Positions 1 through 6,266 of a DNA stretch of 9,380 bases are shown here, piece after piece. The stretch's first letter is position 1; every line of letters begins with the position of its first letter. Source of the DNA: a bacterium. GTDB lineage: Bacteria > UBA9089 > JASEGY01. The notes beneath the pieces were generated by a model that was not told the DNA's origin, searched no databases, and saw only the letters and a list, made by a program, of their open reading frames with translations. The position numbers and the translations under genes are program-made. The stretch is taken from NCBI GenBank assembly GCA_030019105.1, contig JASEGY010000111.1:1-9380 (forward strand). The letters run 5' to 3'.

Positions 1-2
1 AG

Positions 3-266
3 GTGAAGAAGATGCCTTATGTTACCAGTTTTGAGAGAATCGGAATAAAAAAAGGGATACAACAGGGATTGCAGCAGGGATTGTTGAAGGAAGGTAGAGA
101 GATGATATTGGAGGCGTTAAATGAGCGGTTTAGGGATATTCCATCTTTTGTTTCTATGGCGGTAAATCAGATAGAGGACAGAGATGTCCTTAAGCTTGTC
201 CATCGTTGTGCAATACGATGTGCGTCGCTGGAAGAGTTCAAACAGGTGCTGACCGAGCAAAGTTAA
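3..266 (+). CDS. C-terminal part of an Rpn/YhgA-like (PD-(D/E)XK) family protein, 5' end outside the window
   Basis: The 87 visible residues begin at a GTG two bases inside the window, which is probably internal to a longer gene, since Rpn-type proteins are about 300 aa and this is only their tail. Residues 4-14 (MPYVTSFERIG) followed by a low-complexity GIKKGIQQGLQQGLL stretch (about residues 14-28) are typical of the region after the nuclease domain in Rpn/YhgA-like putative transposases or recombination-promoting nucleases. The rest (EMILEALNERFRDIP, then a helical tail) fits the small C-terminal helical domain of that group. The catalytic domain is not visible, so activity cannot be judged. 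It has no metabolic link with the glycan genes downstream and marks the edge of the locus. The family is inferred from pattern recognition only; the left boundary is uncertain. Confidence 0.6.
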   Translation: MKKMPYVTSFERIGIKKGIQQGLQQGLLKEGREMILEALNERFRDIPSFVSMAVNQIEDRDVLKLVHRCAIRCASLEEFKQVLTEQS

Positions 267-410
267 TCTTAACAGAAATAAATGTTGGTTAGCTTGGTTC
301 TCCCCAACTTGTTTGAGTGAGAAATCGGGATATGCCTCGGCGGCAAAGCAGACCTCGGGAAATGGGAAAGGGATGTTTTATTAGTTAGTATCTAACATTA
401 AAGGGGTTAT

Positions 411-461
411 ATAAGCTGTCCCCTTCCCCCGTAAACCGTCCCCTTTCCCCCGCTTTCCCCC
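411..461. repeat. C-rich 'TGTCCCC' intergenic repeat cluster
   Basis: The 281-bp gap between the Rpn tail and the dehydratase pseudogene has no coding sequence that I can support. Its one clear structure is a tandem of diverged C-rich units: ATAAGCTGTCCCCTTCCCCC (411-430), then a similar unit at 431-451 beginning GTAAACCGTCCCC, then a partial CGCTTTCCCCC (451-461). A further copy lies at 1763-1785. The opposite strand carries five G-runs of four or five, so G-quadruplex formation is conceivable. Function unknown. Confidence 0.6.
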
Positions 462-534
462 TCAAATATCGCTTAGTGGATTAAGAGAGCAAAATAGGGT
501 GTGGGGCAAGAAAGACCGAGAATAATTAAAGTTT

Positions 535-541
535 AAGGAGG
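535..541 (+). promoter_or_regulatory. Shine-Dalgarno sequence of the broken dehydratase gene
   Basis: AAGGAGG sits 6 bases before the ATG at 548, a strong and well-spaced ribosome binding site that fixes the start of the interrupted dehydratase gene. No convincing -35/-10 promoter pair was found upstream. Confidence 0.75.
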
Positions 542-1093
542 AAAGCTATGAGTTGGGAAGGAAAAAGAGTATTAGTAACTGGGGGAGGAGGTTTCATCGG
601 AAGCCATCTTATACAGAGGCTGGTTGAGATGAAAGCAAAGGTCTCTGCCTTTCTGAGATATAATTCCAGGAGTGACGAAGGATTATTAAAATTATTCCCT
701 TCACGAACACGGAGCCAGATTAAAATAATCTTTGGTGATTTGCAGGAATTGGAGACGGTGGAGAAGGCTATGGAAGGGATAGAGGTTGTCTTTCATTTAG
801 GCGCCCTGGTAGGTATCCCCTATTCATATCTTCATCCAAGAGAGGTGTTTGAAGTGAATGCCCGGGGAACCTTGAATATCCTGACTTCCGCGAAGGAAAA
901 GGGGGTAGAAAGGATTGTCCATACCTCGACCAGTGAGGTCTATGGGACAGCCAGATATGTTCCTATTGATGAAAAACACCCTCTTCAGGCCCAATCTCCT
1001 TATTCGGCCAGTAAAATTGCGGCAGATAAAATGGCTGAAAGCTTTTACCTGTCTTATACTATTACCCCGCAACATTTGCGTTGTCCGCGAGAA

Positions 1094-1132
1094 TGTTACG
1101 ATTGCGGATTGTAGTGTTACGATTGCGGATTG
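1094..1132. repeat. Two direct copies of an 18-bp unit
   Basis: TGTTACGATTGCGGATTG occurs at 1094-1111 and again at 1115-1132, a period of 21 bp. The second copy runs into another ATTGCGG heptad. Both lie inside the 158-bp insertion. Confidence 0.85.
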
Positions 1133-1148
1133 CGGACTGGAGATTTTT

Positions 1149-1180
1149 AAATCCGAAATCCGAAATCCGAAATCCGAAAT
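1149..1180. repeat. Tandem heptamer AAATCCG, about 4.6 copies
   Basis: Four perfect AAATCCG units (1149-1176) are followed by a partial AAAT. The complement, CGGATTT, nearly matches the CGGATTG heptads at 1121-1136, so the two runs form the central imperfect hairpin of the insertion. This is a slippage-prone short tandem repeat. Confidence 0.9.
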
Positions 1181-1628
1181 AATGTAATGGTTTGGTTGCG
1201 GCTTCGCCGCGCTATGGTTTGCCTGTGGCGATAATAAGGCCCTTTAATGCTTACGGCCCCCGTCAGTCTGCCAGAGCGGTTATCCCCACTATTATTACCC
1301 AGGCCCTGACTAAAGATGAAATTTCATTAGGGGTGGTCTCTCCTACAAGGGATTTTACTTTTGTGAGTGATACCGTGGATGGGTTTATCAAAGTGGCGGA
1401 GTCTCCTCATGCCCTGGGGGAAGTTATAAATGTTGGTTCTGGCTATGAGATATCTATAGGCGAGTTAGCCCAAAAGATAATCTCTTTAGTGGGGAAGAAA
1501 GAGGTGGAGATCAAAAGCGAGGAGAAACGGCTTAGACCAACGAAGAGCGAGGTGGAAAGACTTTGGGCCGATAACACTAAGGCCAGGGAACTGATTGGTT
1601 GGTAAGTAATTTTTATAAACCAACAGAA

Positions 1629-1757
1629 TGAACCTCCCCCGACTGAAGTCGGGGGCTTCTAAGCGGTAGGAATTCTCTTTATGGGGGTCTTACCCCCAAA
1701 CCCCCGCCAAAGGAGTCGTTTCATCCCCCAATTAAAATTGGGGGTTTTCACTCCTGG
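1629..1757 (-). mobile_element. IS200/IS605-like end remnant (possible solo omegaRNA/PATE), no intact transposase
   Basis: The segment has three strong palindromes: CCCCCGACT-GA-AGTCGGGGG (1636-1655), TGGGGGT-CTT-ACCCCCA (1682-1698) and CCCCCAATT-AA-AATTGGGGG (1725-1744). Read on the minus strand it ends AGAAGCCCCCGACTTCAGTC, then GGGGG, then AGGTTCA. That resembles the right ends of IS605-family elements, where the hairpin also forms the 3' end of the TnpB guide-RNA scaffold. No TnpA or TnpB reading frame is present, so it is either an internally deleted non-autonomous element or a remnant. An 11-bp direct repeat TTTTTATAAAC flanks it (1610-1620 and 1758-1768). True IS200/IS605 elements make no target duplications, so this repeat could be unrelated. 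It lies directly after the truncated end of the dehydratase gene. The palindromes are certain; the family assignment is from memory of such ends. Confidence 0.5.
1725..1748 (+). terminator. Hairpin plus T-run, terminator-like
   Basis: A 9-bp perfect stem with a 2-base loop (CCCCCAATT/AATTGGGGG) is followed by TTTT. It could stop transcription coming from the broken dehydratase gene. It is also part of the IS-like palindrome set, so a terminator role is uncertain, and the U-run is short. Confidence 0.35.
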
Positions 1758-1762
1758 TTTTT

Positions 1763-1785
1763 ATAAACTGTCCCCTTTCTTCCCC
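1763..1785. repeat. Second locus of the C-rich 'TGTCCCC' repeat
   Basis: TAAACTGTCCCCTTTC (1764-1779) matches TAAACCGTCCCCTTTC at 432-447 in 15 of 16 positions and is likewise followed by more C. It is a dispersed copy of the cluster at 411-461 and lies between the IS-like remnant and the 107-bp MITE. Confidence 0.65.
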
Positions 1786-1908
1786 TAAAAATGGGCATGG
1801 TTCAAAAAGGCTCGGTTTAGGGTAACACTTTTGGCGCTACCTTCCCGAAAGCTTAAAGCTTTTTGGAAGGTAGGAATGTCACCCTGATTTGAACCATGCC
1901 TAAAAATG
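1786..1908. mobile_element. 107-bp MITE with 13-bp perfect terminal inverted repeats and an 8-bp target duplication
   Basis: The element spans 1794-1900. It begins GGCATGGTTCAAA (1794-1806) and ends with its exact complement TTTGAACCATGCC (1888-1900). TAAAAATG flanks it on both sides (1786-1793 and 1901-1908), an 8-bp direct repeat expected from a cut-and-paste DDE transposase. Inside are further nested inverted repeats: AGGGTAACA (1819-1827) with TGTCACCCT (1877-1885; 8 of 9) and CTACCTTCC (1837-1845) with GGAAGGTAG (1865-1873), around an AAAGCTT-rich loop. The whole could fold into one long hairpin. It has no coding capacity and sits 19 bp ahead of the next gene's Shine-Dalgarno sequence, so it may affect transcription or mRNA folding there. 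The parent transposase is not in the window. Confidence 0.9.
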
Positions 1909-1937
1909 TAATAGAGCCAAAAGATTGAGGAGGTATT

Positions 1938-2924
1938 ATGAACGTACGAGGTAAAAGATTTCTATTGATAGGTGGAGCGGGGCTGATAGGCTCTCATACA
2001 GTCGATGAGCTACTTAAAGAAGACATCAAAGAGCTGATTATTTATGATAACTTTTGCAGAGGCTCAGAGGAGAACCTGGAAAATGCCCTAAAAGATCCAA
2101 GATGCAAAATTTTTAAGGCAGGAGGAGATATACTCCAAACCGACATCCTCGAAGCAGCTATGAAAGGGATAGATGGTGTCTTTCATTTTGCTGCCCTTTG
2201 GTTATTGCAATGTTATGAATACCCCCGATCAGCATTCGAGGTGAATGTGAAGGGTGCATTTAATGTACTGGAGGCTTGTGTTAAAAATGAAGTAAAGCGC
2301 CTCGTCTTCTCTTCCTCTGCATCAGTTTATGGTGATGCTGTCCAGGAACCTATGACTGAAGAGCATCCTTATAATAATACAAATTTTTATGGGGCCACCA
2401 AGATAGCTGATGAGCACATGTGCCGGGCCTTTTACCACAGATATCAACTTCCTTACGTTGGATTAAGATACATGAATGTTTATGGCCCCCGGCAGGATTA
2501 TAAAGGAGCATATATTGCTGTAATTATGAAAATTCTGGACAGACTCGACCAGGGTCTCGCTCCTATTGTCTATGGTGACGGCTCGCAGGCCTATGATTTT
2601 ATCTATGTGGGAGACTGTGGTCAGGCTAATGTTTGCGCTATGAAAGCAGATACAACCGATTCTTTTTATAATGTTGGCAAGGGCGTTAGAACAACTATTA
2701 AAGAACTGGCAGAATTACTATTGGAACTGACCGGTTCAGACCTTGAAATCCAATATGAGCCGGCCGGCATGACCTTTGTGAAGAATCGGATTGGTTGTCC
2801 CGAAAAGGCAAAGAGAGAGATTGGGTTTGAGGCCAGGACAGAATTAGGGGATGGCTTAAAGCGCCTTATTGAATGGAGAAACACCCACAAGGAGTTGGTC
2901 GAGAAGAAAAGGAAAAGGGGTTAG
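1938..2924 (+). CDS. NAD-dependent epimerase/dehydratase (UDP-glucose 4-epimerase-like SDR)
   Basis: The 328-residue product is an extended SDR that should act in the cytoplasm on a nucleotide sugar. The Rossmann motif GGAGLIG is at residues 12-18, with Ile where Thr is usual at position 11. An acidic Asp (YDNF, about 37) fits NAD binding. SSSASVYG (125-132) and the catalytic YGATK (Tyr151, Lys155) are intact, and YMNVYGPRQ (178-185) and YGDGSQAYDFIYVGD (212-226) line the sugar-nucleotide site. Length is normal for the family. AGGAGG at 1928-1933, 4 bases before the ATG, supports the start. It is only 3 bases ahead of the aminotransferase gene, so the two are probably co-transcribed. With the LegB-like gene broken, this is the only intact SDR in the window. 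C4 epimerisation is the likeliest reaction, but 4,6-dehydration cannot be excluded from sequence alone. Confidence 0.88.
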   Translation: MNVRGKRFLLIGGAGLIGSHTVDELLKEDIKELIIYDNFCRGSEENLENALKDPRCKIFKAGGDILQTDILEAAMKGIDGVFHFAALWLLQCYEYPRSAFEVNVKGAFNVLEACVKNEVKRLVFSSSASVYGDAVQEPMTEEHPYNNTNFYGATKIADEHMCRAFYHRYQLPYVGLRYMNVYGPRQDYKGAYIAVIMKILDRLDQGLAPIVYGDGSQAYDFIYVGDCGQANVCAMKADTTDSFYNVGKGVRTTIKELAELLLELTGSDLEIQYEPAGMTFVKNRIGCPEKAKREIGFEARTELGDGLKRLIEWRNTHKELVEKKRKRG

Positions 2925-2927
2925 AAA

Positions 2928-4127
2928 ATGAAGATTCCTATTACAAAACCGGTTTTTGATAGTTCAGAAAAAGAAGCTGTTATAAAACCTCTCGATAGTG
3001 GCTGGCTTGTCCAGGGGCCTTATGTGGCAGAGTTTGAGAGACTTTTTGCCGGGTTCACAGGAGCAAGATGGGCAAAAGCTGCCTCAAACTGCACGACAGC
3101 CCTGCATCTTGCATTAGATGCTTTAGGTATAAAAACCGGAGATAAAGTCGTAGTCCCATCTTTTACCTATATCGCTTCGGCTAATGCGGTGGAATATACA
3201 AGCGCCCAAGTAGTCTTTTGTGACATTGATTTAGCCACCTTTAATATCGATGTTAATAAGCTTAAGGAGATTCTTTGCAAAGATAAAGATAAAGAGAAAA
3301 GGATAAAAGCGATTATGCCGGTCAATCTCTTCGGTCTTTGCGCCGATCTGCCGGAAATCATGAAGCTGGCTGAAAAATATGACCTTAAAGTTGTCGAAGA
3401 TTCGGCTTGTGGTTTGGGAGCCTGGATAGGAAATAAGCACTCGGGCACTTTTGGAGAGGCAGGTTGTTTTTCTTTCCATCCCAGGAAAAGCATTACTACT
3501 GGTGAAGGCGGGATGTTAATAACGGATGATGAAGAGATTGCCAATAAGGTGTCTTCTTTAAGAGACCACGGGGCAGGTAAATCAGACCTGGCCAGGCACA
3601 AAGAAAAAGGTGGTTCCCTCCTTCCTGAGTTTAATGTCAGGGGCTATAATTATAGAATGACTGATCTGCAAGGCGCCCTTGGTGTGGCTCAGATGAAAAA
3701 GGCCAATTATATCTTGAAGAAGCGAAGAGAGGTAGCCGCAAGGTATGATGAAGCTTTAAAAGAATTTGACGAGTTAATTACTCCTTATGTTCCGGACAAC
3801 TATACTCATGGATACCAGTCTTATGTATGTCTCTTTACGAATGGAGAAGATATAACCGGTTTGAACATGGAGAAAATAGACAGATTAAATGTTCTAAGAA
3901 ATAGATTCATGGAAAAGTTGGAGGAAGAGGGGATAGCGACAAGACAGGGAACACATGCGGTGCATACCTTAGGATATTACAAAAGGAAATACAATCTAAA
4001 TGATGAAGATTATATAAGTTCTTATGCGGCTGATAGATTGAGCATCGCCTTGCCAACTTATGCCACAATGACAGATGAGGAATTTGGGTATGTAGTTGAT
4101 GGAATAAGAAGAGGAATCAGGGAGTAG
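2928..4127 (+). CDS. DegT/DnrJ/EryC1/StrS-family PLP-dependent sugar aminotransferase
   Basis: The 399-residue protein has the full fold-type I aminotransferase pattern of this family. The N-terminal KPVFDSSEKEAV and SGWLVQGPYVAEFE are followed by SNCTTALHLALDAL (53-66) for cofactor phosphate binding, PSFTYIASANAV (77-88), EDSACGLGA (157-165; Asp158 contacts the pyridine nitrogen) and FHPRKSITTGEGG (183-195). Lys187 is the expected Schiff-base lysine. GYNYRMTDLQGALG (239-252) is the conserved dimer-site segment. Such enzymes transfer an amino group, usually from glutamate, to a 3- or 4-keto nucleotide sugar. The keto substrate would come from an SDR of the cluster. It follows the epimerase gene by 3 bases and precedes the amidotransferase gene by 7. 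A short insertion rich in Lys and Asp (117-126) is a surface variation. No sign of damage; exact sugar position unknown. Confidence 0.93.
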   Translation: MKIPITKPVFDSSEKEAVIKPLDSGWLVQGPYVAEFERLFAGFTGARWAKAASNCTTALHLALDALGIKTGDKVVVPSFTYIASANAVEYTSAQVVFCDIDLATFNIDVNKLKEILCKDKDKEKRIKAIMPVNLFGLCADLPEIMKLAEKYDLKVVEDSACGLGAWIGNKHSGTFGEAGCFSFHPRKSITTGEGGMLITDDEEIANKVSSLRDHGAGKSDLARHKEKGGSLLPEFNVRGYNYRMTDLQGALGVAQMKKANYILKKRREVAARYDEALKEFDELITPYVPDNYTHGYQSYVCLFTNGEDITGLNMEKIDRLNVLRNRFMEKLEEEGIATRQGTHAVHTLGYYKRKYNLNDEDYISSYAADRLSIALPTYATMTDEEFGYVVDGIRRGIRE

Positions 4128-4134
4128 CTAACAG

Positions 4135-6012
4135 ATGTGTGGAATAGTCGGGATCTTTAATCTAAATGGTGAACCTGTTTCGCAGGTTTTGCTGCGTAAA
4201 ATGACAGATGCTATTGCTCACCGTGGGCCGGATGGAGAAGGATTTTATACAGACAGTTTTATTGGTCTGGGTCACCGCCGGCTGGCTATCATAGACCTAT
4301 CTCCGGCCGGCCACCAGCCTATGGTCACGAAAGATGGTCAATATGCCTTAAGTTACAATGGAGAGGTCTATAACTTCCAGGAACTGAGGCTTGAACTTGA
4401 AGCTCTCGGTTATCAGTTTCATTCTCGAACCGATACAGAGGTTGTGCTGGACGCTTACGCAGAATGGGGAGAGAAGGCGCTTGATCGCTTTAATGGCATG
4501 TTTGCATTTGCTGTCTGGGATCGTAAGCAGCAGGAACTGTTTTTAGCGCGGGACAGGTATGGAATTAAGCCGGTCTATTACACTTTGCAAGGCAATACAT
4601 TTCTCTTTGGCTCTGAAGTGAAAGCAATACTGGCTCATCCGTCTTACCATCCGGAAATGGACAAAGAAGCCTTACTGGAATATTTTACCTTCCAAAACTT
4701 CTTTACTGACAGGACCTTGTTCAAAGATGTTAGGATATTACCTGCCGGCACATATATGCGCCTTCCTCTTGGCGCCGCCAGGGTAGATAACCCCCAGCGT
4801 TACTGGGATTACGGCTTTGCTGAGCCCGAAAATCCAAAAGATGAGCGAGAGTACTTAGAAGAGCTTGACCGTCTCTTTCGTCAGGCAGTCAATCGTCAGC
4901 TCGTGAGCGATGTGGAATTAGGGGCATATCTCAGTGGTGGGATGGATTCCGGTTCTATCACGGCGGTAGCTGCTATGCAACTGCCTTACCTTAAGACCTT
5001 TGTGGTAGGGTTCGATCTCCATTCGGCCTCCGGCATAGAGATGGGCTGTGACGAAAGGGATAAGGCAGAACAGATGTCTTATCTCTTCAAGACCGAACAT
5101 TACGAAATGGTACTTAAAGCGGGTGACATGGAACGTGTGCTACCGCGGCTGACCTGGCATCTGGAAGAACCAAGGGTAGGGCAAAGCTACCCTAATTTCT
5201 ACGCAGCTCAATTAACGAGCAAATTTGTCAAGGTGGTCTTGTCAGGGGCAGGAGGGGATGAGCTTTTTGGCGGCTATCCGTGGCGTTACTACCGGGCTGC
5301 GGTCAACGATGATTTTGAGCATTACATTGACAAATATTATCAGTACTGGCAGCGGCTGATTCCTAATAAATCTATCCCGCAAGTGTTTACGCCTATCTGG
5401 AATGAGGTTGAGCATGTCTGGACCAGAGATATCTTTCGGGATGTATTTACCAAACATGCCCGGACATTAACTCGTCCCGAAGACTATATCAATCATTCAC
5501 TTTATTTTGAAGCCAGGACTTTTCTTCATGGTCTGCTGGTAGTGGAGGATAAACTCAGCATGGCTCATAGCTTAGAAACGAGAGTCCCGTTTCTGGACAA
5601 TGATTTAGTTGATTTTGCTATGAAGGTGCCTGTTCGGCTTAAACTTGGGAAATTGGGAGAGGTTGTGCGGCTGAGTGAAAATGAACCAGGCCCAAAGACC
5701 GCTAAGTATTTTGAAAAAACAAAAGACGGCAAGTTATTGTTACGTAAAGCGATGGAGCATTATATCCCGCAAGAGGTAACAAGCCGTGAAAAGCAAGGAT
5801 TCTCAGCGCCTGACGCCAGTTGGTTTAAGGGTGAAAGTATTGATTATGTTCGGCGGAGGCTCTATAACAGAAATGCCGGAATTTATAATTATTTAGATCG
5901 TAAAGGAGTGCATGGTCTGGTGAACGACCATCTGGAAGGTAAGCAGAACCGACGATTACTAATCTGGTCATTACTGAATGTTGAAAATTGGTGCGAGAGG
6001 TTTTTAGAATGA
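4135..6012 (+). CDS. asnB: Asparagine synthase (glutamine-hydrolysing), AsnB-type amidotransferase
   Basis: The 625-residue protein starts MCGIVGIF, so Cys2 is exposed as the class II glutaminase nucleophile after Met removal. Arg49 (HRRLAIIDLS), NGEVYNF (75-81) and Asp100 (SRTDTEV) complete the glutamine site. The synthetase domain has the ATP pyrophosphatase loop SGGMDS (267-272), SGAGGDELFGGYP (370-382) and SMAHSLETRVPFLD (475-488). Both active sites look complete and the length is normal. The textbook reaction is aspartate to asparagine with glutamine and ATP. In glycan loci, AsnB-like proteins are thought instead to amidate a carboxylate such as a uronic acid; that is an inference here from position between aminotransferase and acyltransferase genes. 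Its stop overlaps an ATG (ATGA at 6009-6012) of a decayed gene. The start is fixed by the need for Cys2. Confidence 0.93.
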   Translation: MCGIVGIFNLNGEPVSQVLLRKMTDAIAHRGPDGEGFYTDSFIGLGHRRLAIIDLSPAGHQPMVTKDGQYALSYNGEVYNFQELRLELEALGYQFHSRTDTEVVLDAYAEWGEKALDRFNGMFAFAVWDRKQQELFLARDRYGIKPVYYTLQGNTFLFGSEVKAILAHPSYHPEMDKEALLEYFTFQNFFTDRTLFKDVRILPAGTYMRLPLGAARVDNPQRYWDYGFAEPENPKDEREYLEELDRLFRQAVNRQLVSDVELGAYLSGGMDSGSITAVAAMQLPYLKTFVVGFDLHSASGIEMGCDERDKAEQMSYLFKTEHYEMVLKAGDMERVLPRLTWHLEEPRVGQSYPNFYAAQLTSKFVKVVLSGAGGDELFGGYPWRYYRAAVNDDFEHYIDKYYQYWQRLIPNKSIPQVFTPIWNEVEHVWTRDIFRDVFTKHARTLTRPEDYINHSLYFEARTFLHGLLVVEDKLSMAHSLETRVPFLDNDLVDFAMKVPVRLKLGKLGEVVRLSENEPGPKTAKYFEKTKDGKLLLRKAMEHYIPQEVTSREKQGFSAPDASWFKGESIDYVRRRLYNRNAGIYNYLDRKGVHGLVNDHLEGKQNRRLLIWSLLNVENWCERFLE

Positions 6013-6130
6013 AGATAGTTTTGTTTTCTGCGACAGGGTTTGGATATAGTGTTTAGAGAAACTTATCAGTATTGGTGAAGAGATTGTAGGTATCTTCACC
6101 ATTCCAGAAGAGTTCAACATCTGTAGATAA
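6009..6130 (+). pseudogene. Remnant of a formyltransferase-like gene, nonsense and frameshift
   Basis: An ATG overlapping the asnB stop starts MKIVLFSATGFGYSV and then hits TAG at 6054-6056. Reading continues sensibly as RNL, and after a one-base shift as ISIGEEIVGIFTIPEEFNI (frame from 6065) before TAA at 6128-6130. Joined, this resembles the Rossmann-like N-terminus of formyltransferases of the Fmt/ArnA/WbkC type (MKI-LF-TGFG-SVL-L-GEEIVGIFT). Only about 40 residues remain; the catalytic Asn-His-Asp region is absent. Such enzymes make N-formylated sugars in O-antigens, so the locus may once have formylated the amino sugar. Identification rests on a short stretch. Confidence 0.5.
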
Positions 6131-6266
6131 AGATTGGGCCAAAGGCTTTGTAGTTACTAATAGAGAAAATGATTGTCCGCTTTTGGTAGAAGAAGTTGGC
6201 ACAGAAGAGAATAAATACATGGAGGCTTTGCAATATGCCAGAGAAAAAGCTTTCTCGGGGGGGTAG
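6090..6266 (+). pseudogene. C-terminal remnant of an unidentified gene, overlapping the acyltransferase start
   Basis: A frame open from 6090 to the TAG at 6264-6266 has no usable start near its beginning. It encodes a sensible-looking tail, DKDWAKGFVVTNRENDCPLL then [20 protein letters not shown], and ends 32 bases inside the next gene. That overlap is what a translationally coupled upstream gene would leave, so I read it as the 3' end of a gene whose body was deleted. It may be the far end of the formyltransferase-like gene or of another one. I do not recognise the family. A chance open frame cannot be excluded. Confidence 0.35.
6221..6225 (+). promoter_or_regulatory. Shine-Dalgarno sequence deciding the acyltransferase start
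   Basis: GGAGG ends 9 bases before the ATG at 6235. The longer frame could start at a TTG at 6196, but that codon has no such site and would add residues unlike the family, so 6235 is preferred. Confidence 0.7.

Larger units (their letters stand above)
1058..1215. mobile_element. 158-bp hairpin-rich MITE/REP-like insertion inside the dehydratase gene
   Basis: The limits are set by protein continuity: codon TAT (Tyr170) at 1055-1057 is repeated as TAT at 1213-1215, and joining one of them to GGT at 1216 restores the conserved SYGLPV. This gives a net gain of 158 bp, possibly with a 3-bp duplication (TAT). The insert is made of small palindromes: CGCAA-CAT-TTGCG (1068-1080), a central hairpin of heptad repeats with arms 1121-1136 and 1152-1167 (14 of 16 pairs, one G.A mismatch per heptad), and GCGGC-TTC-GCCGC (1198-1210). 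A 7-bp inverted pair, CCGCAAC (1067-1073) and GTTGCGG (1195-1201), lies near the two ends. It encodes no protein of its own, so it would have to be mobilised in trans. It is best called a MITE-like or REP-like element; the mobilising enzyme cannot be named. Confidence 0.75.
548..1605 (+). pseudogene. NAD-dependent 4,6-dehydratase/epimerase (LegB-like SDR), interrupted by an insertion and 3'-truncated
   Basis: The 5' part (548-1057) encodes 170 residues of an extended short-chain dehydrogenase/reductase. It shows the NAD-binding TGGGGFIG at residues 11-18, TSTSEVYG at 126-133 and the catalytic YSASK (Tyr152, Lys156). The 3' part resumes at 1216 with GLPVAIIRPF, YGPRQSARAVIPTIITQ and PTRDFTFVSDT. 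The wording matches the group of NAD-dependent 4,6-dehydratases that includes LegB, which acts on UDP-GlcNAc on the way to legionaminic acid; other sugar-nucleotide substrates are equally possible. A 158-bp insertion (1058-1215) lies exactly between FYLSY and GLPVA. Removing it restores one frame of 299 codons, but as it stands translation ends at 1114 after 18 foreign residues. The 3' fragment has only a weak TTG start at 1192. The frame then stops at 1603-1605 just after ARELIGW, where family members run on for roughly 30 more residues, so the 3' end also seems lost. Probably non-functional. Pseudogene status is well supported; the exact subfamily is less certain. Confidence 0.85.

Noticed and set aside
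384..396. GTTAG-TAT-CTAAC palindrome upstream of the broken dehydratase gene
   Set aside because: A 5-bp stem is too short to claim an operator or a terminator, and it has no second copy in the window.
1149..1180. Possible CRISPR-like array in the heptad repeats
   Set aside because: The units are 7 bp and directly tandem with no spacers, so this is a microsatellite inside the insertion.
915..1187. 90-residue open frame overlapping the dehydratase gene and the insertion
   Set aside because: It lies in another frame of clearly conserved coding sequence, has no ribosome binding site and resembles no family.
1058..1215. Self-splicing intron or intein in the dehydratase gene
   Set aside because: At 158 bp it is far too short for group I or II introns with recognisable cores, it has in-frame stops so it is no intein, and its content is simple repeats and hairpins.
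3167..3601. 144-residue minus-strand open frame
   Set aside because: It is the antisense shadow of the conserved aminotransferase gene with no independent coding features.
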